Source: Saccharothrix sp. NRRL B-16348
GTDB taxonomy: Bacteria; Actinomycetota; Actinomycetes; Mycobacteriales; Pseudonocardiaceae
Length of the DNA: 64,000 nucleotides
Reading direction: 5' to 3'
Assembly (NCBI RefSeq): GCF_001280085.1
Contig: NZ_LGED01000244.1
Location: forward strand, 110,145 to 174,144
Under the pieces are notes generated by a model. The model saw only the letters and a program-made list of their open reading frames with translations. It was not told where the DNA came from and searched no databases. A program made the position numbers and the translations under genes. This document shows, in pieces, positions 15,078 through 23,992 of the stretch (within the stretch, counting starts at the first letter, position 1; every line of letters starts with the position of its first letter).

Positions 15078-16834
15078 GTGCGGCTCACCGATTCGTGCCG
15101 GAGCCGCGCCACGGCCGTCGCCAACTCGCGGGCGCGGTCCGCGCGCTCGGCGTCGTCGACGGCGGGTGGTGCGGCGAGGTGGTCGAAGTACAAGGCGCGC
15201 AACTGCTCGGCCCGGACCTGGGCGTCGGGGTCCTCGCCGGTCCGCGCCACGACCGCGAGCACCGCCGCCGCCGCGCCGGACACGGCCAGCAGCACACCGG
15301 GCCACGGCACGTCCCGCAGCCAGACCTGCGACGCCGCGGACACCGTGGTGCCGAAGCCCGCGGCGATGGCCAGCACCGTCAGCAGGCGCGCGCGGTCACG
15401 TGCCCGGAGGGCGGCGACCTCGCACTCGTGCAGCACGGGAGCCACCACGTGGTTGGCCTCGTGGATCGCGTCGGCGAGCAGCGGGTAGTCGAGCACGTAG
15501 CCGGGGTCGATCACGGGGTGCGGCTCGGGCGCCCGGAACCGCACGCGCGGCCACACGGCGGGCGGCGGCACGTCGGCGTGCAGCTTGGCGCCGGGCCGGT
15601 TGCCCAACACCCGCCGCAACACGGCCGTCACCTTGTCCGCTCCCTCGTCCAGGTGCACCACCGCGACCTGGCCGCTGCGCACCAGCACGGCGAGGTCGTC
15701 GTCGCGCTCGGCGGGAACGGGTCGCGGGGTGGGAGTGGGAGCGGGGCCGGTCGCGGGAGCGGGTCGCGGAGTGGGAGCGGGTCGCGGGGTGGGGCCTGGG
15801 CCGGCGGCGGGATCGGTGACGGCGGGGCCCTGCACGCTCCCGGTCCCGACCGCTCCGGTCCCGACAGCTCCGGTCTCGACAGCCCCGGTCTCGACAGCCC
15901 CGGTCTCGACAGCCGCGACCTTGGCGGCGGCACCCTTCACCCCGGCGATCCCCGCGGCGGCGACCTTGGCGGCGGCTCCCGTGACGCGCGCGACCTCGGC
16001 ATCGGCCTGGGCGGACCCACCGACCGCCACCCCGCCGGGAGTGCCGGGATCGGGAGTGGCGGGGGCAGCGGCGGCCGGGAAACCGGTGGTGGGGGTAGCA
16101 GTGGCCGGTGTGGCGGCGGGTACGGCGGCGGTCGAGGCAGCAGTGCCCGGGGCCGTGGTGCCGGGGGCCGTCGTGCCCGGGGCGGTGGGGCGGGCGGCTG
16201 GAGCGCCGGTGGTGAGGCCGGCCTGGGCGGGAGTGGCCGGGCGCTTGCCGCCCGCGATCTCGTCGGCCAACCCTCCCGTGCCGGCGAGCACCAGCAGCGG
16301 CCGGTCGCGGCCCAGGTGGTCCACCAGCGCGGCCCGCGCCAGGTCGTCCCCGCCGATCAGCAGCGCGAGCGCCGGGCGCTTCGACCCGGCCACGGCGTCC
16401 ACCGCGCGGAACAGCGCGGGCAGTTCCTCGCCCCACTTCGAGCCCGGCACGAGCACCGCCGTGTCGTGGTTCACGTTGAGCCGTACCTCACCCGCCGCGG
16501 GCTCCGCGTCCTCCGCGGCCACCCGGCCGGACGGCGCGACGCCGACCAGCCGCGGCCACCGGCCGTCCAACGACTCGGCGGCCAACCCGATCAGGTGCGT
16601 GACGCCGACGTCGGCGCCCGCCGTGACCACGACCGCGTCCGCTCTGGCCGCCGCCGCGAGCACCGCACGCAGCACCGGGAGCACGGCGGCGGCGAGTTCG
16701 GTGTCCAAGGCGCCTGCCGAGCCGAACACCGCCAGGACCGGGCGGCCGCGGGGCAGGCCGAGGGCGCGCGGCCGGATGTCGGCGTCGGGGTGGGCCAGTC
16801 GCCGCACCCGGGGACCGGTACCCGCTGTAGGCAT
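15074..16834 (-). CDS. LSDAT (TRPM-type SLOG) domain protein with C-terminal SLATT-like two-TM region
   Basis: A 586-aa protein. The N-terminal Rossmannoid SLOG/LSDAT domain shows VLAVFGSAGALD at about 34, DAVVVTAGADVGVTHLIGLA at about 68-87, LIGGDD at about 160 and LLVLAGTGGLADEIA at about 180-193. LSDAT domains are predicted to bind nucleotide-derived ligands, as in TRPM channels. A low-complexity Ala/Thr/Pro segment of about 185 residues (195-378) then interrupts the domain before its last strand (VRSGQVAVVHL). The C-terminal part has two membrane helices at about 490-540. An alternative GTG start lies at 16843. It overlaps the downstream SLATT gene by 4 bp. A sensor-effector membrane pair is inferred; no target is known. 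Confidence 0.75.
   Translation of the reverse strand: MPTAGTGPRVRRLAHPDADIRPRALGLPRGRPVLAVFGSAGALDTELAAAVLPVLRAVLAAAARADAVVVTAGADVGVTHLIGLAAESLDGRWPRLVGVAPSGRVAAEDAEPAAGEVRLNVNHDTAVLVPGSKWGEELPALFRAVDAVAGSKRPALALLIGGDDLARAALVDHLGRDRPLLVLAGTGGLADEIAGGKRPATPAQAGLTTGAPAARPTAPGTTAPGTTAPGTAASTAAVPAATPATATPTTGFPAAAAPATPDPGTPGGVAVGGSAQADAEVARVTGAAAKVAAAGIAGVKGAAAKVAAVETGAVETGAVETGAVGTGAVGTGSVQGPAVTDPAAGPGPTPRPAPTPRPAPATGPAPTPTPRPVPAERDDDLAVLVRSGQVAVVHLDEGADKVTAVLRRVLGNRPGAKLHADVPPPAVWPRVRFRAPEPHPVIDPGYVLDYPLLADAIHEANHVVAPVLHECEVAALRARDRARLLTVLAIAAGFGTTVSAASQVWLRDVPWPGVLLAVSGAAAAVLAVVARTGEDPDAQVRAEQLRALYFDHLAAPPAVDDAERADRARELATAVARLRHESVSRT
15836..15910. repeat. 15-bp coding minisatellite in the LSDAT-SLATT gene
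   Basis: Five tandem 15-bp units related to AGCCCCGGTCTCGAC encode a repeated five-residue VETGA/VGTGA motif. They lie within the low-complexity insertion of the LSDAT-SLATT protein. The last two full units are identical, so the copy number may vary between strains. Confidence 0.85.
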
Positions 16835-16910
16835 GCCGGGCACCCTAGCGGTGCCTCACGTGAATTTCACCCGTCCGGGGGCGGATTTCACCGCAGGTAG
16901 AGTGCTGGAC

Positions 16911-18299
16911 GTGTCGATTGACCCCGCTGACCTGGAAATCGCCCTAAGGGTGCTCGCCCAAGTGGACGAACTGGACACCGAGCACCCCGACGCGGTAGCC
17001 GTCCGCCGGGCCACCGCCGGCATCTGGAAGAACCTCCGCAAGCGCCGCAAGGCCGACCGCCGCGCCTCGGTCACGGCCGCCGACCGCGCCGTCATCGAGG
17101 CGACCGCGACCGGCTCGCCGTCCCGCATCGACGACGAGACCCGCGGCCTGCTGCTGCGCGAGCCGGAACCCGGCGCGAGGGCGGGCACGTTGCTGCGCGC
17201 CCGGTCCTGCTACACGTGCAAGAAGAGGTACACCGAGGTCGACGCGTTCTACCACCAGCTGTGCCCGGACTGCGCGGCGCTGAACCGGGCCAAGCGCGAC
17301 CAGAGCGCGGACCTGACCGGCAAGCGCGCCCTGCTCACCGGCGGCCGGGCCAAGATCGGCATGTACATCGCGCTGCGGCTGCTGCGCGACGGCGCGCACA
17401 CCACGATCACCACCCGGTTCCCGCGTGACGCGGTGCGCCGGTTCGCGTCCATGCCCGACAGCGCCGACTGGCTGCACCGGCTCCGCGTGGTCGGCATCGA
17501 CCTGCGCGACCCGGCGCAGGTCGTGCAGCTGGCCGACTCGGTGGCCGCGGCCGGGCCGCTGGACATCCTGATCAACAACGCCGCGCAGACCGTGCGCCGG
17601 TCGGCGGGCGCCTACGCGCCGCTGGTGGCGGCCGAGTCGGCGGCGCTGCCCTCCGGCCCGCTGCCCGAGCTGGTGACGTTCGGGCACACCCTGTCGGCGC
17701 ACCCGGTGGCGTTGGCGGGCACGTTGGCCGACACCATCCCGGCCGTGACGGCGCTCGCGCTGACCGCCGGGTCCAAGGAGATCGACGCGGGCGGCCTGGT
17801 GCCCGACGAGGCGGCGGTCAACAGCTGGGTGCAGCGGGTGGACGAGGTCGACCCGGTCGAGCTGCTGGAAGTGCAGCTGTGCAACAGCACCGCGCCGTTC
17901 ATCCTGATCTCCCGGCTGCGCCCGGCGATGGCCGCCTCCCCCGCGCGCCGCAAGTACGTGGTGAACGTGTCGGCGATGGAGGGCCAGTTCAGCCGCGCCT
18001 ACAAGGGGCCCGGCCACCCGCACACGAACATGGCCAAGGCCGCGTTGAACATGCTGACCCGCACCAGCGCGGAGGAGATGCTGACCGTCGACGGCATCCT
18101 GATGACCGCCGTCGACACCGGCTGGATCACCGACGAACGGCCGCACCCCACCAAGATGCGGCTGGCCGCCGAAGGCTTCCACGCCCCGCTGGACCTGGTC
18201 GACGGCGCGGCCAGGGTGTACGACCCGATCGTGCGCGGCGAACTGGGCGAGGACCTGCACGGCTGCTTCCTGAAGGACTACGCGCCCGCACCCTGGTGA
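16911..18299 (+). CDS. Short-chain dehydrogenase/reductase with N-terminal zinc-ribbon extension
   Basis: A 462-aa protein. An N-terminal helical region (1-95) is followed by a CxxC...CxxC zinc-ribbon (SCYTCKKRY ... LCPDC at about 100-122) and an SDR Rossmann domain from about 135. The SDR part has a modified dinucleotide motif (LLTGGRAKIGMYIALRLL), the LINNAAQTV strand, and a degenerate active site around NVSAMEGQFSR rather than a clear YxxxK. This fusion type is found in actinobacteria without a settled function. The GTG start at 16911 follows a short AT-rich promoter-like stretch. It is divergent from the LSDAT-SLATT gene with only about 75 bp between them, so shared regulation is possible. 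Confidence 0.8.
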   Translation: MSIDPADLEIALRVLAQVDELDTEHPDAVAVRRATAGIWKNLRKRRKADRRASVTAADRAVIEATATGSPSRIDDETRGLLLREPEPGARAGTLLRARSCYTCKKRYTEVDAFYHQLCPDCAALNRAKRDQSADLTGKRALLTGGRAKIGMYIALRLLRDGAHTTITTRFPRDAVRRFASMPDSADWLHRLRVVGIDLRDPAQVVQLADSVAAAGPLDILINNAAQTVRRSAGAYAPLVAAESAALPSGPLPELVTFGHTLSAHPVALAGTLADTIPAVTALALTAGSKEIDAGGLVPDEAAVNSWVQRVDEVDPVELLEVQLCNSTAPFILISRLRPAMAASPARRKYVVNVSAMEGQFSRAYKGPGHPHTNMAKAALNMLTRTSAEEMLTVDGILMTAVDTGWITDERPHPTKMRLAAEGFHAPLDLVDGAARVYDPIVRGELGEDLHGCFLKDYAPAPW

Positions 18300-18477
18300 G
18301 CCCGTTCGCCGCGGCTGATCACCACAGCGTCGACCGCGACCGTTCCGCCCGTTCCCGGCCGCAGCAACGCGTCTGGGCCGAACGGGGTGCGCCGGTTAAC
18401 GGATCCGTGCCCGTGTGCGACTCTCCGTCGGTAGGCTGAAGCTTTCGCCAGACCGCCGCGAGGCGACGGGGGTGGGC

Positions 18478-18546
18478 ATGGACGGCGGGCGGGCCGGTCG
18501 AGCCGCCGCACTGCCGCGCGTCACCGGATCGGTGGGGTCGTGGTGA
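18478..18546 (+). CDS. Possible 22-aa leader peptide upstream of the AAA+ pair
   Basis: An ATG preceded by GACGGGGGTGGG opens a 22-codon frame (MDGGRAGRAAALPRV...) whose TGA overlaps the GTG at 18543 of the ATPase gene (GTGA). This looks like translational coupling or an attenuating leader. It is too short for coding statistics and remains tentative. Confidence 0.35.
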   Translation: MDGGRAGRAAALPRVTGSVGSW

Positions 18547-19490
18547 CCGCGCACCGCGTCAACCCGTTCCCGCTGCCGGGGTGGGAGAGCACGCCGATGC
18601 GGCCGCTGCGGCCGTGGCACCGGCCGGCGCACCGCGACTACTACGTGCCCGTCGACGGCACGGAGGACGCCTTCGACCAGTTCCGGCGGGAGATGGGCGA
18701 CCTGGGCGTCCTGCTGGAGTACGGCCGCCTGGCGCTGGTCACCGGCGAGTCCGGGTGCGGCAAGACGGCGTTGGTCAACCGGTGCGCGGACTGGGTCGTC
18801 GGCGAGCTCGCGCGCCGGGACATGCGCGGCGTCGTGCTCGACCTGACCGGCTGCCTGCCGACCGACCAGGAGCTGTCCATCGACCAGCGCACCGCCGAGG
18901 TGTGCGACCGGATGTTCGACCTGCTCGTGGACGACGGCGCGCTGCGCCAGGAGAGCGAGGACCGGCTGGCCGCCGTCCGGGACGTGCCGCGCCGGGTGTT
19001 CCCGCGCCTCGGCCAGGCGCTGCGCGAGGAGGTCGCGCTCGTCGTGCTGCTGCCGAGCCCGAACGAGCTGGTGGACGAGGTGATCCGCTACGCCCGGACG
19101 TTGAACAGCGCGAAAGTGCTGTTCCTGACCGAATCCGCGTACCTGGGCAAGGACGAGGTGGCGGATGTCGTGCGCCAACTGGAAACCTGGGTCCCGCCGA
19201 TCGCCCTGCACGTCGGTCCGCTCGACACCGGTGACGCCCAGCGATTCGCCGAAGACCGCCTGGCGCGTCACGCGGAAGCGGGAACTTATCCACGGATGAG
19301 TGATGACGCGATCGAATTGGTGGCCAAGCACTGCCAATCGGTCGCCATGCTGCAGAGATTCTTACATGGCACGTACGAACACAAACGTGAAACGGGACTA
19401 GGGTACACCGAGGCCGATCTGGTGACCGTCGAGGACATCAGGGCGTTCTTGAACACGAAGTCCCGGAATGGACCGGTGAATGGGCCATGA
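18543..19490 (+). CDS. AAA+/STAND-like P-loop ATPase, first of a coupled pair
   Basis: A 315-aa cytosolic P-loop protein. Walker A is TGESGCGKTAL at about residue 68-78. No clean Walker B aspartate/glutamate pair follows the hydrophobic strand (EEVALVVLLPSP at about 160), and a sensor-like strand KVLFLTESAY comes at about 195. The C-terminal part is helical. GTG 18543 is chosen because it overlaps the stop of a short leader; GTG 18540 is one codon earlier. Codon 274 is TTA (19362-19364), in a stretch of lower GC and unusual codons near the 3' end. TTA is rare in actinomycetes and is often tied to developmental (bldA) control. Its stop overlaps the next ATPase start by 4 bp. Function is unknown. 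Confidence 0.75.
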   Translation: MTAHRVNPFPLPGWESTPMRPLRPWHRPAHRDYYVPVDGTEDAFDQFRREMGDLGVLLEYGRLALVTGESGCGKTALVNRCADWVVGELARRDMRGVVLDLTGCLPTDQELSIDQRTAEVCDRMFDLLVDDGALRQESEDRLAAVRDVPRRVFPRLGQALREEVALVVLLPSPNELVDEVIRYARTLNSAKVLFLTESAYLGKDEVADVVRQLETWVPPIALHVGPLDTGDAQRFAEDRLARHAEAGTYPRMSDDAIELVAKHCQSVAMLQRFLHGTYEHKRETGLGYTEADLVTVEDIRAFLNTKSRNGPVNGP

Positions 19491-21772
19491 GCGGTCGCAG
19501 CGATCTCCCGCCCTCGCGGAAGAACCCCTTCTCGCCGATGGCGGTCGCCCGGATCACGGACTTCGACGCCGACCCCGACGCGGTGGACGTGGCGATCACC
19601 ACCGACGCGACGCGGCAGGCGCTCGCGCACCTCGAGTCCTACCTCGACGCGCCACCCGCGCGCGGCGGCCGTGACCGCACCGGCACCGTCGTGGCCGTGC
19701 TCGGCGACTACGGCACGGGCAAGACGCACCTGGCCGTGCGGCTGGTCCGGCACGCCCGGCAGGCGTTGGCCGACCCGACGCACGCCCTGTACCTCGACGC
19801 GACCGCGGAGAGCTTCATCGAGCTGTACCGGCGGTTCATGCAGAAGCTCGGCCGCGAGGGCGTGCGCGCGCAGGTCAGCGAGTACTACGCGGACATCGTC
19901 GCGGACTCGTTGCAGAGCAGCGGCCTGACCAGCGACATGCTGGAGTGGCTCGGCAGCAGGCAGTTGGAGCCGCAGGAGGTCGTCGAACGGCTGGGCCTGA
20001 TGGAGAGCGCGCTGCTGCGCAAGGTCCAGGACACGCTGCGCGAGGTGACCAACAACAAGGACTTCGGCACCGCGCTCACCCTGCTGCTGCGGCCGGGGTT
20101 CGAGCACTCGGTGTGGTCGTGGCTGCTCGGCGGCGCGCCGGACCAGGTGCTGGTGGAACGCGGCATCGACACGCCGATCGACACCGAGGTGGCCGCGCTG
20201 GAGGCGATGGGCGTGTTCGCCCTGCTGTTCGGCGGCAGGCAGCGGCGGTTCGTGCTGGCGATCGACGAGCTGGACAAGATCTTCTCCGCCGACAGCCGCC
20301 CGCACGCCCGGACCATGGCCGCGTTCCAGACGTTGCTGCAGGTGTTCGCCAAGGCCGGGGCGTGCCTGGTGCTGTGCGGGCTGCCGGACTTCAAGTCCGT
20401 GCTGCCGCAGGCGGTGCGGCAGCGCATCCCGTACACGGTGGTGATGTCGGGGCTCAGCCAGGGCGAGGTGCGCGAGTTCGTCGAGCTGGCGCAGGAGCAG
20501 GTGTTCGGCACGCGGCAGCTGGCGCCGTTCACCGTCGACACCACGCGGTACCTGCGGGACATCGCCCGGGGCAACGCGCGCAACGTGATCCGGCTGTGCC
20601 ACCGGGTGTTCCGGATGGCCGACGACCTGTCCCGCACGCCCGGCCACGAGTTCACCGTCACCGAGGACATGGTGCGGCAGGCGGCCCGCGACCTGTTCGG
20701 GTCGTTGAGCTCGGACGACATCGACGGCGTGGTGCGGCGGCTGCTCGACGCCAACGGCCTGGACTACCTGCACCGGCACCTGCTCGGCGTGGCCGAGGAC
20801 TCGCTGGCGGACTTCTGGGTCACGTTCCCGGAGCACGCGACCGGCTGCGCCGTGCTGATCACCCGGTCGCTGCTGGAGAACGCGGACCTCGGCGTGGTGC
20901 GGCGGCGGATCTCGGCGGTGCGCGAGGCCGAGCCGGACGCCGAGCTGATCCTGCTGGTCAACGGCGTGGTGGCGGACGGCGTGGCGATCCAGTTGCGGGA
21001 ACTGCTCGGCCGCGAGCCGCTGGTGTACGTCGACCGGACGTTCGCCGACGACTTCAAGGCGCTGGTGACCGCGACGGGACGGCGGCTGAGCGGCGACGCG
21101 GACCCGTTGTCGGCGCTGCGGTGGCAGATGGGCCAGCTGTCCAAGCAGCAGTCGAGCATCTACGGGTTCATCGAGCACCTGGTCGAGCACATGGACGGGG
21201 TGCGGGCGTCGTCGGACCGGCAGCTCGGCGCGATCCAGCGGCAGCTCGGCGCGTTGGCGGCGGGCACGCCGGGCCGACCGGCGGAGGCGTCGGCGAGCAG
21301 GCTGCCCGGCGAGGTGGAGCGGCTGTTCCGGGACGCGGTGGACGCGTTGGAGGACCTGACGCAGGTCGACGTGATGTTCGAGGAGGCGTTCGACCACGCG
21401 CCGACGGCCACCCAGGAGGCCGTGCACCGGCGGCTGCGGACGCCGGAGTTCACGCAGGCCGCGGCGCAGGCGGTGTTCATGCAGAAGGCCGTGCAGGCGT
21501 TCCGGGCCGCGGTGTCGCAGTGGTACCAGTCGGCCGAGGACGCCGACGCGCAGGACCGGCTGGAGGAGCTGTGCGGCATCTACGACGGGATCGTGGAGTT
21601 CCTGCCGCTGTTCCTGCTCGACCCGCTGTACAAGCTGCCGCCGTGGTCGGCGCGGGCGAGCGGCCTGGTGGCCGAGGTGAGCCAGGGTTCGCGCCGCACC
21701 CGCGTGCACGAGGCGTTGCGCAACCTGAGCCCCCGCGTGCGCCGCGCCGTCTTCCGCTCGTCCCCGGCGTGA
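19487..21772 (+). CDS. Large AAA+ ATPase, second of a coupled pair
   Basis: A 761-aa P-loop ATPase. Walker A is LGDYGTGKTHL at about 73-83 and Walker B is RFVLAIDELDKIF at about 254-266, followed by a sensor strand ACLVLCGLPDF. The winged-helix-like region ends near 420. A second alpha/beta region at about 440-545 (AVLITRSLL, AELILLVNG, LVYVDRTF) is not recognised. The C-terminal 200 residues are helical. The GDYGTGKTH form of Walker A is seen in large conflict-system ATPases such as BrxC and in Orc/Cdc6-like proteins, but the overall protein matches neither by length or partners. It is translationally coupled to the smaller ATPase (ATGA). An undescribed two-ATPase complex is possible. Confidence 0.78.
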   Translation: MSGRSDLPPSRKNPFSPMAVARITDFDADPDAVDVAITTDATRQALAHLESYLDAPPARGGRDRTGTVVAVLGDYGTGKTHLAVRLVRHARQALADPTHALYLDATAESFIELYRRFMQKLGREGVRAQVSEYYADIVADSLQSSGLTSDMLEWLGSRQLEPQEVVERLGLMESALLRKVQDTLREVTNNKDFGTALTLLLRPGFEHSVWSWLLGGAPDQVLVERGIDTPIDTEVAALEAMGVFALLFGGRQRRFVLAIDELDKIFSADSRPHARTMAAFQTLLQVFAKAGACLVLCGLPDFKSVLPQAVRQRIPYTVVMSGLSQGEVREFVELAQEQVFGTRQLAPFTVDTTRYLRDIARGNARNVIRLCHRVFRMADDLSRTPGHEFTVTEDMVRQAARDLFGSLSSDDIDGVVRRLLDANGLDYLHRHLLGVAEDSLADFWVTFPEHATGCAVLITRSLLENADLGVVRRRISAVREAEPDAELILLVNGVVADGVAIQLRELLGREPLVYVDRTFADDFKALVTATGRRLSGDADPLSALRWQMGQLSKQQSSIYGFIEHLVEHMDGVRASSDRQLGAIQRQLGALAAGTPGRPAEASASRLPGEVERLFRDAVDALEDLTQVDVMFEEAFDHAPTATQEAVHRRLRTPEFTQAAAQAVFMQKAVQAFRAAVSQWYQSAEDADAQDRLEELCGIYDGIVEFLPLFLLDPLYKLPPWSARASGLVAEVSQGSRRTRVHEALRNLSPRVRRAVFRSSPA

Positions 21773-21776
21773 CCGC

Positions 21777-22952
21777 TCAGGGCGTGGGCTTCACCCGGTA
21801 GGCGGGAGTCGGCTGCGGCACGGGGTTGAGCGGCACGCGCGGCACGCGCTTCGGTCCGCGCGGCGGCACAGGCACCGGCACGGGCGCCGGGCGGGCCGGC
21901 GCCACGCGGTCGTAGACGCCGTTCGCGACGGCGTGCAGCAGGTTCACCACGACGACGGCCGGCGCCACCACGGCGATGGCGCCCGGGAACGTCGGTTCCA
22001 GCAGCAGCGCCAGGATGATCGCGGTCAGCCCGTTCTGCTGGCCCAGCGCGAGCCGCACCCGGTCGCCGCGCCACCGCTTCGGCACCGTCAGCGCGAACGC
22101 CACCACGGCCTGCGCGCCGAACGCCGCCGCGCCGAGCACAGCGCCGACACCGGCCAGCACCCAGCTGAACTCGGCGGCCAGCACCAACCCGACCGCGGCG
22201 ATGGCCGCGAACATACCCGCCTGCGCCAACCCGTCCACCCACCGGCCGAGGTTCGGCCGGAAGAACAGGCCCAGCAGCGCCAACGCCAGCAGCAACGAGT
22301 ACTGCACCGCGACGAACCCGACGGCCAGCACCGCCACCACCATCACCGCGCGCACCGCGTACCGGGTCGCGCGGCCACCGGCCTCGGCCCGCCGCACCCG
22401 CCCGCGCACCAGCGCCCACAGCGCGAACGCCACCCCCGCCAACGCCAGGTTCAGCACCAGGTTGACCGCGAACGTCCCCACGCCGCCGACCGCGCCGCCC
22501 CGCAGCGCGAACGCGGTGATGTACACCGTCAGCAGCACGGTGATCGGGTCGTCGAACGACGCCCACGCCGACAGCAGCGCCTTCGCCGAGTCCGACATCC
22601 GCGACTTCGCGTGCATCGCGGCGACCGACAGCGGGTCGATCTGCGCCACCGCCACCGCGAGGATCAGGTAGGCCGGGTCGCGGAACGCGAAGAACATCAC
22701 GCCGAAGATCAGCGCCACTTTCGCGAGCACACCGAGAGTGACCGCGATGACCACTGTGCGGAGTTGCCTGCGGAATTCCGCGATCACGATCCCGCTGGTG
22801 CTCGCGTACAAACCGAATCCGAGCAACGCGGTGATGAAAAACCCGTACACCGGTGATCGGTCGACCTCGCGGAGCCCGAACTGCCAAGCCACGAGCCAGC
22901 CCGCGGCAAGGGCCGAGAGGAGCGCGGCCGAACGGATCACGGGCGTCACCAT
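21777..22952 (-). CDS. Monovalent cation/proton antiporter-like membrane protein (CPA family)
   Basis: A 391-aa integral membrane protein with about 11-12 helices. The membrane motif SFDDPITVLL at about 155 has the acidic pair expected of cation/proton antiporters, and VAQIDPLSVAAM precedes it. The C terminus is a Pro/Val/Arg-rich cytosolic tail (RPAPVPVPVPPRGPKRVP). The ATG at 22952 is chosen over upstream codons because the first helix begins a few residues later. It lies 28 bp downstream of the unknown protein gene and seems to be the last gene of the fxsA-fxsT operon. It converges with the AAA+ gene, only 4 bp away. The ion transported and any link to the peptide pathway are unknown. Confidence 0.8.
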   Translation of the reverse strand: MVTPVIRSAALLSALAAGWLVAWQFGLREVDRSPVYGFFITALLGFGLYASTSGIVIAEFRRQLRTVVIAVTLGVLAKVALIFGVMFFAFRDPAYLILAVAVAQIDPLSVAAMHAKSRMSDSAKALLSAWASFDDPITVLLTVYITAFALRGGAVGGVGTFAVNLVLNLALAGVAFALWALVRGRVRRAEAGGRATRYAVRAVMVVAVLAVGFVAVQYSLLLALALLGLFFRPNLGRWVDGLAQAGMFAAIAAVGLVLAAEFSWVLAGVGAVLGAAAFGAQAVVAFALTVPKRWRGDRVRLALGQQNGLTAIILALLLEPTFPGAIAVVAPAVVVVNLLHAVANGVYDRVAPARPAPVPVPVPPRGPKRVPRVPLNPVPQPTPAYRVKPTP

Positions 22953-22980
22953 TCCACGGTAGGCACGGGTGGATGAGCGT

Positions 22981-23973
22981 TCAAGGACCGATTGGAGTGA
23001 GTTCTTCCGCCAAAGCGGACATTCGATCATCCGCCGCCCGCACCCGTGCCTGGTCGATCGTCAGGCCGACCAGGTATTCACCGGCGCGCAACCGGTAGTA
23101 GTAGATCGCGCCCATCTCGACGTCGAGCACGAGCCGGGCCATCAGCCCGCCGACCACGGGGCTCACGGCCCGGTTCAGCTTCGTCGTCAACGCGCCGAGC
23201 TCCTGCACGAACCCGTGGTAGAACCGGCGCCGCGCGTCCACCGTGACCTGCTTGAAGAACGGCGCCAGCGACGGGTCGTCCAGGCAGTCGACCATCGCCC
23301 GCACCTCGCCGACGACGACGTGCGCGACCAGGTGCAGGTCCTGCGCCCGCACGGCCGCCAGGCACGCGGTCAGCGGCCCCTCCCCCGCCGTCACGTGCGC
23401 GCTCACGTCCTCCCCCACCGTCACGTGCGCGCTCACGTCCTCGCCCGTCGGCAGCGGCGCGACGTGCGTCGCGCTCTCCCACCCGCCGGGGTTGAGCGAG
23501 CCGAGGCTGAGCTGGGAGCGCAGCCGGGTGGCGAGCCCGGCCACCGCCCGGTCCGCCTCGTCCACGGCGGGGTGGCCGAACAGCCGGCCCGCGCCCGCGT
23601 GGTCCAGCACCAGGCCGACGACGTGCTCGGTCGGCACGACGGAGTCGCAGAACAGCGCGCCTTCCTCGGTGTGCAGCACGGTGCGGATCAGCCGGCCCGT
23701 GCGCACCTCCTGCAACGCCCGGTCCAGCGTGGCGACCTGGAACGTGAGGTGCCTGCCCAGCCGCTTGAGCTCTTCGCGGCGGGTGCCGCCGGGCAGCGCG
23801 TCCGGCGCGGGCGGAGGATCGCCGAGGGCGTCGATGCCGAAGTCGAACACGCCGCTGCTGTAGTGCGCGAGGTAGTGCAGCGCGGGTGTCCCCGCGATCG
23901 CCTCGCGGCACGCCCGCTTGGCCAGGTCGAACTCCGGGCCGACGTGCTCGGCCTGCTCCTCGTGCAGCTCCAC
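22981..23973 (-). CDS. Unknown protein of the FxSxx-COOH locus
   Basis: A 330-aa soluble protein that I do not recognise. It is mostly alpha-helical, without signal peptide or membrane helix. An Asp/Gly-rich patch (HYSSGVFDFGIDALGD) lies near residue 40, and a helical C-terminal domain has RLVLDVEMGAIYYYRLRAGEYLVGL. A 10-residue tandem repeat (GEDVSAHVT[VA]) near residue 190 comes from an exact-type 30-bp DNA duplication at 23381-23440. The GTG at 23973 has AGGAAGGA five bases upstream and begins 20 bp after the fxsT stop; an upstream ATG at 24015 lacks a ribosome site. Its position directly after fxsT suggests a role in the same system. No function is proposed. Confidence 0.7.
   Translation of the reverse strand: MELHEEQAEHVGPEFDLAKRACREAIAGTPALHYLAHYSSGVFDFGIDALGDPPPAPDALPGGTRREELKRLGRHLTFQVATLDRALQEVRTGRLIRTVLHTEEGALFCDSVVPTEHVVGLVLDHAGAGRLFGHPAVDEADRAVAGLATRLRSQLSLGSLNPGGWESATHVAPLPTGEDVSAHVTVGEDVSAHVTAGEGPLTACLAAVRAQDLHLVAHVVVGEVRAMVDCLDDPSLAPFFKQVTVDARRRFYHGFVQELGALTTKLNRAVSPVVGGLMARLVLDVEMGAIYYYRLRAGEYLVGLTIDQARVRAADDRMSALAEELTPIGP
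23381..23440. repeat. 30-bp tandem duplication in the unknown fxs-linked gene
   Basis: Two adjacent 30-bp copies (23381-23410 and 23411-23440) differ at one base. They add ten residues in frame to the encoded protein and look like a recent duplication. Confidence 0.9.
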
Positions 23974-23992
23974 GCCGGTCCTTCCTGCGCGC

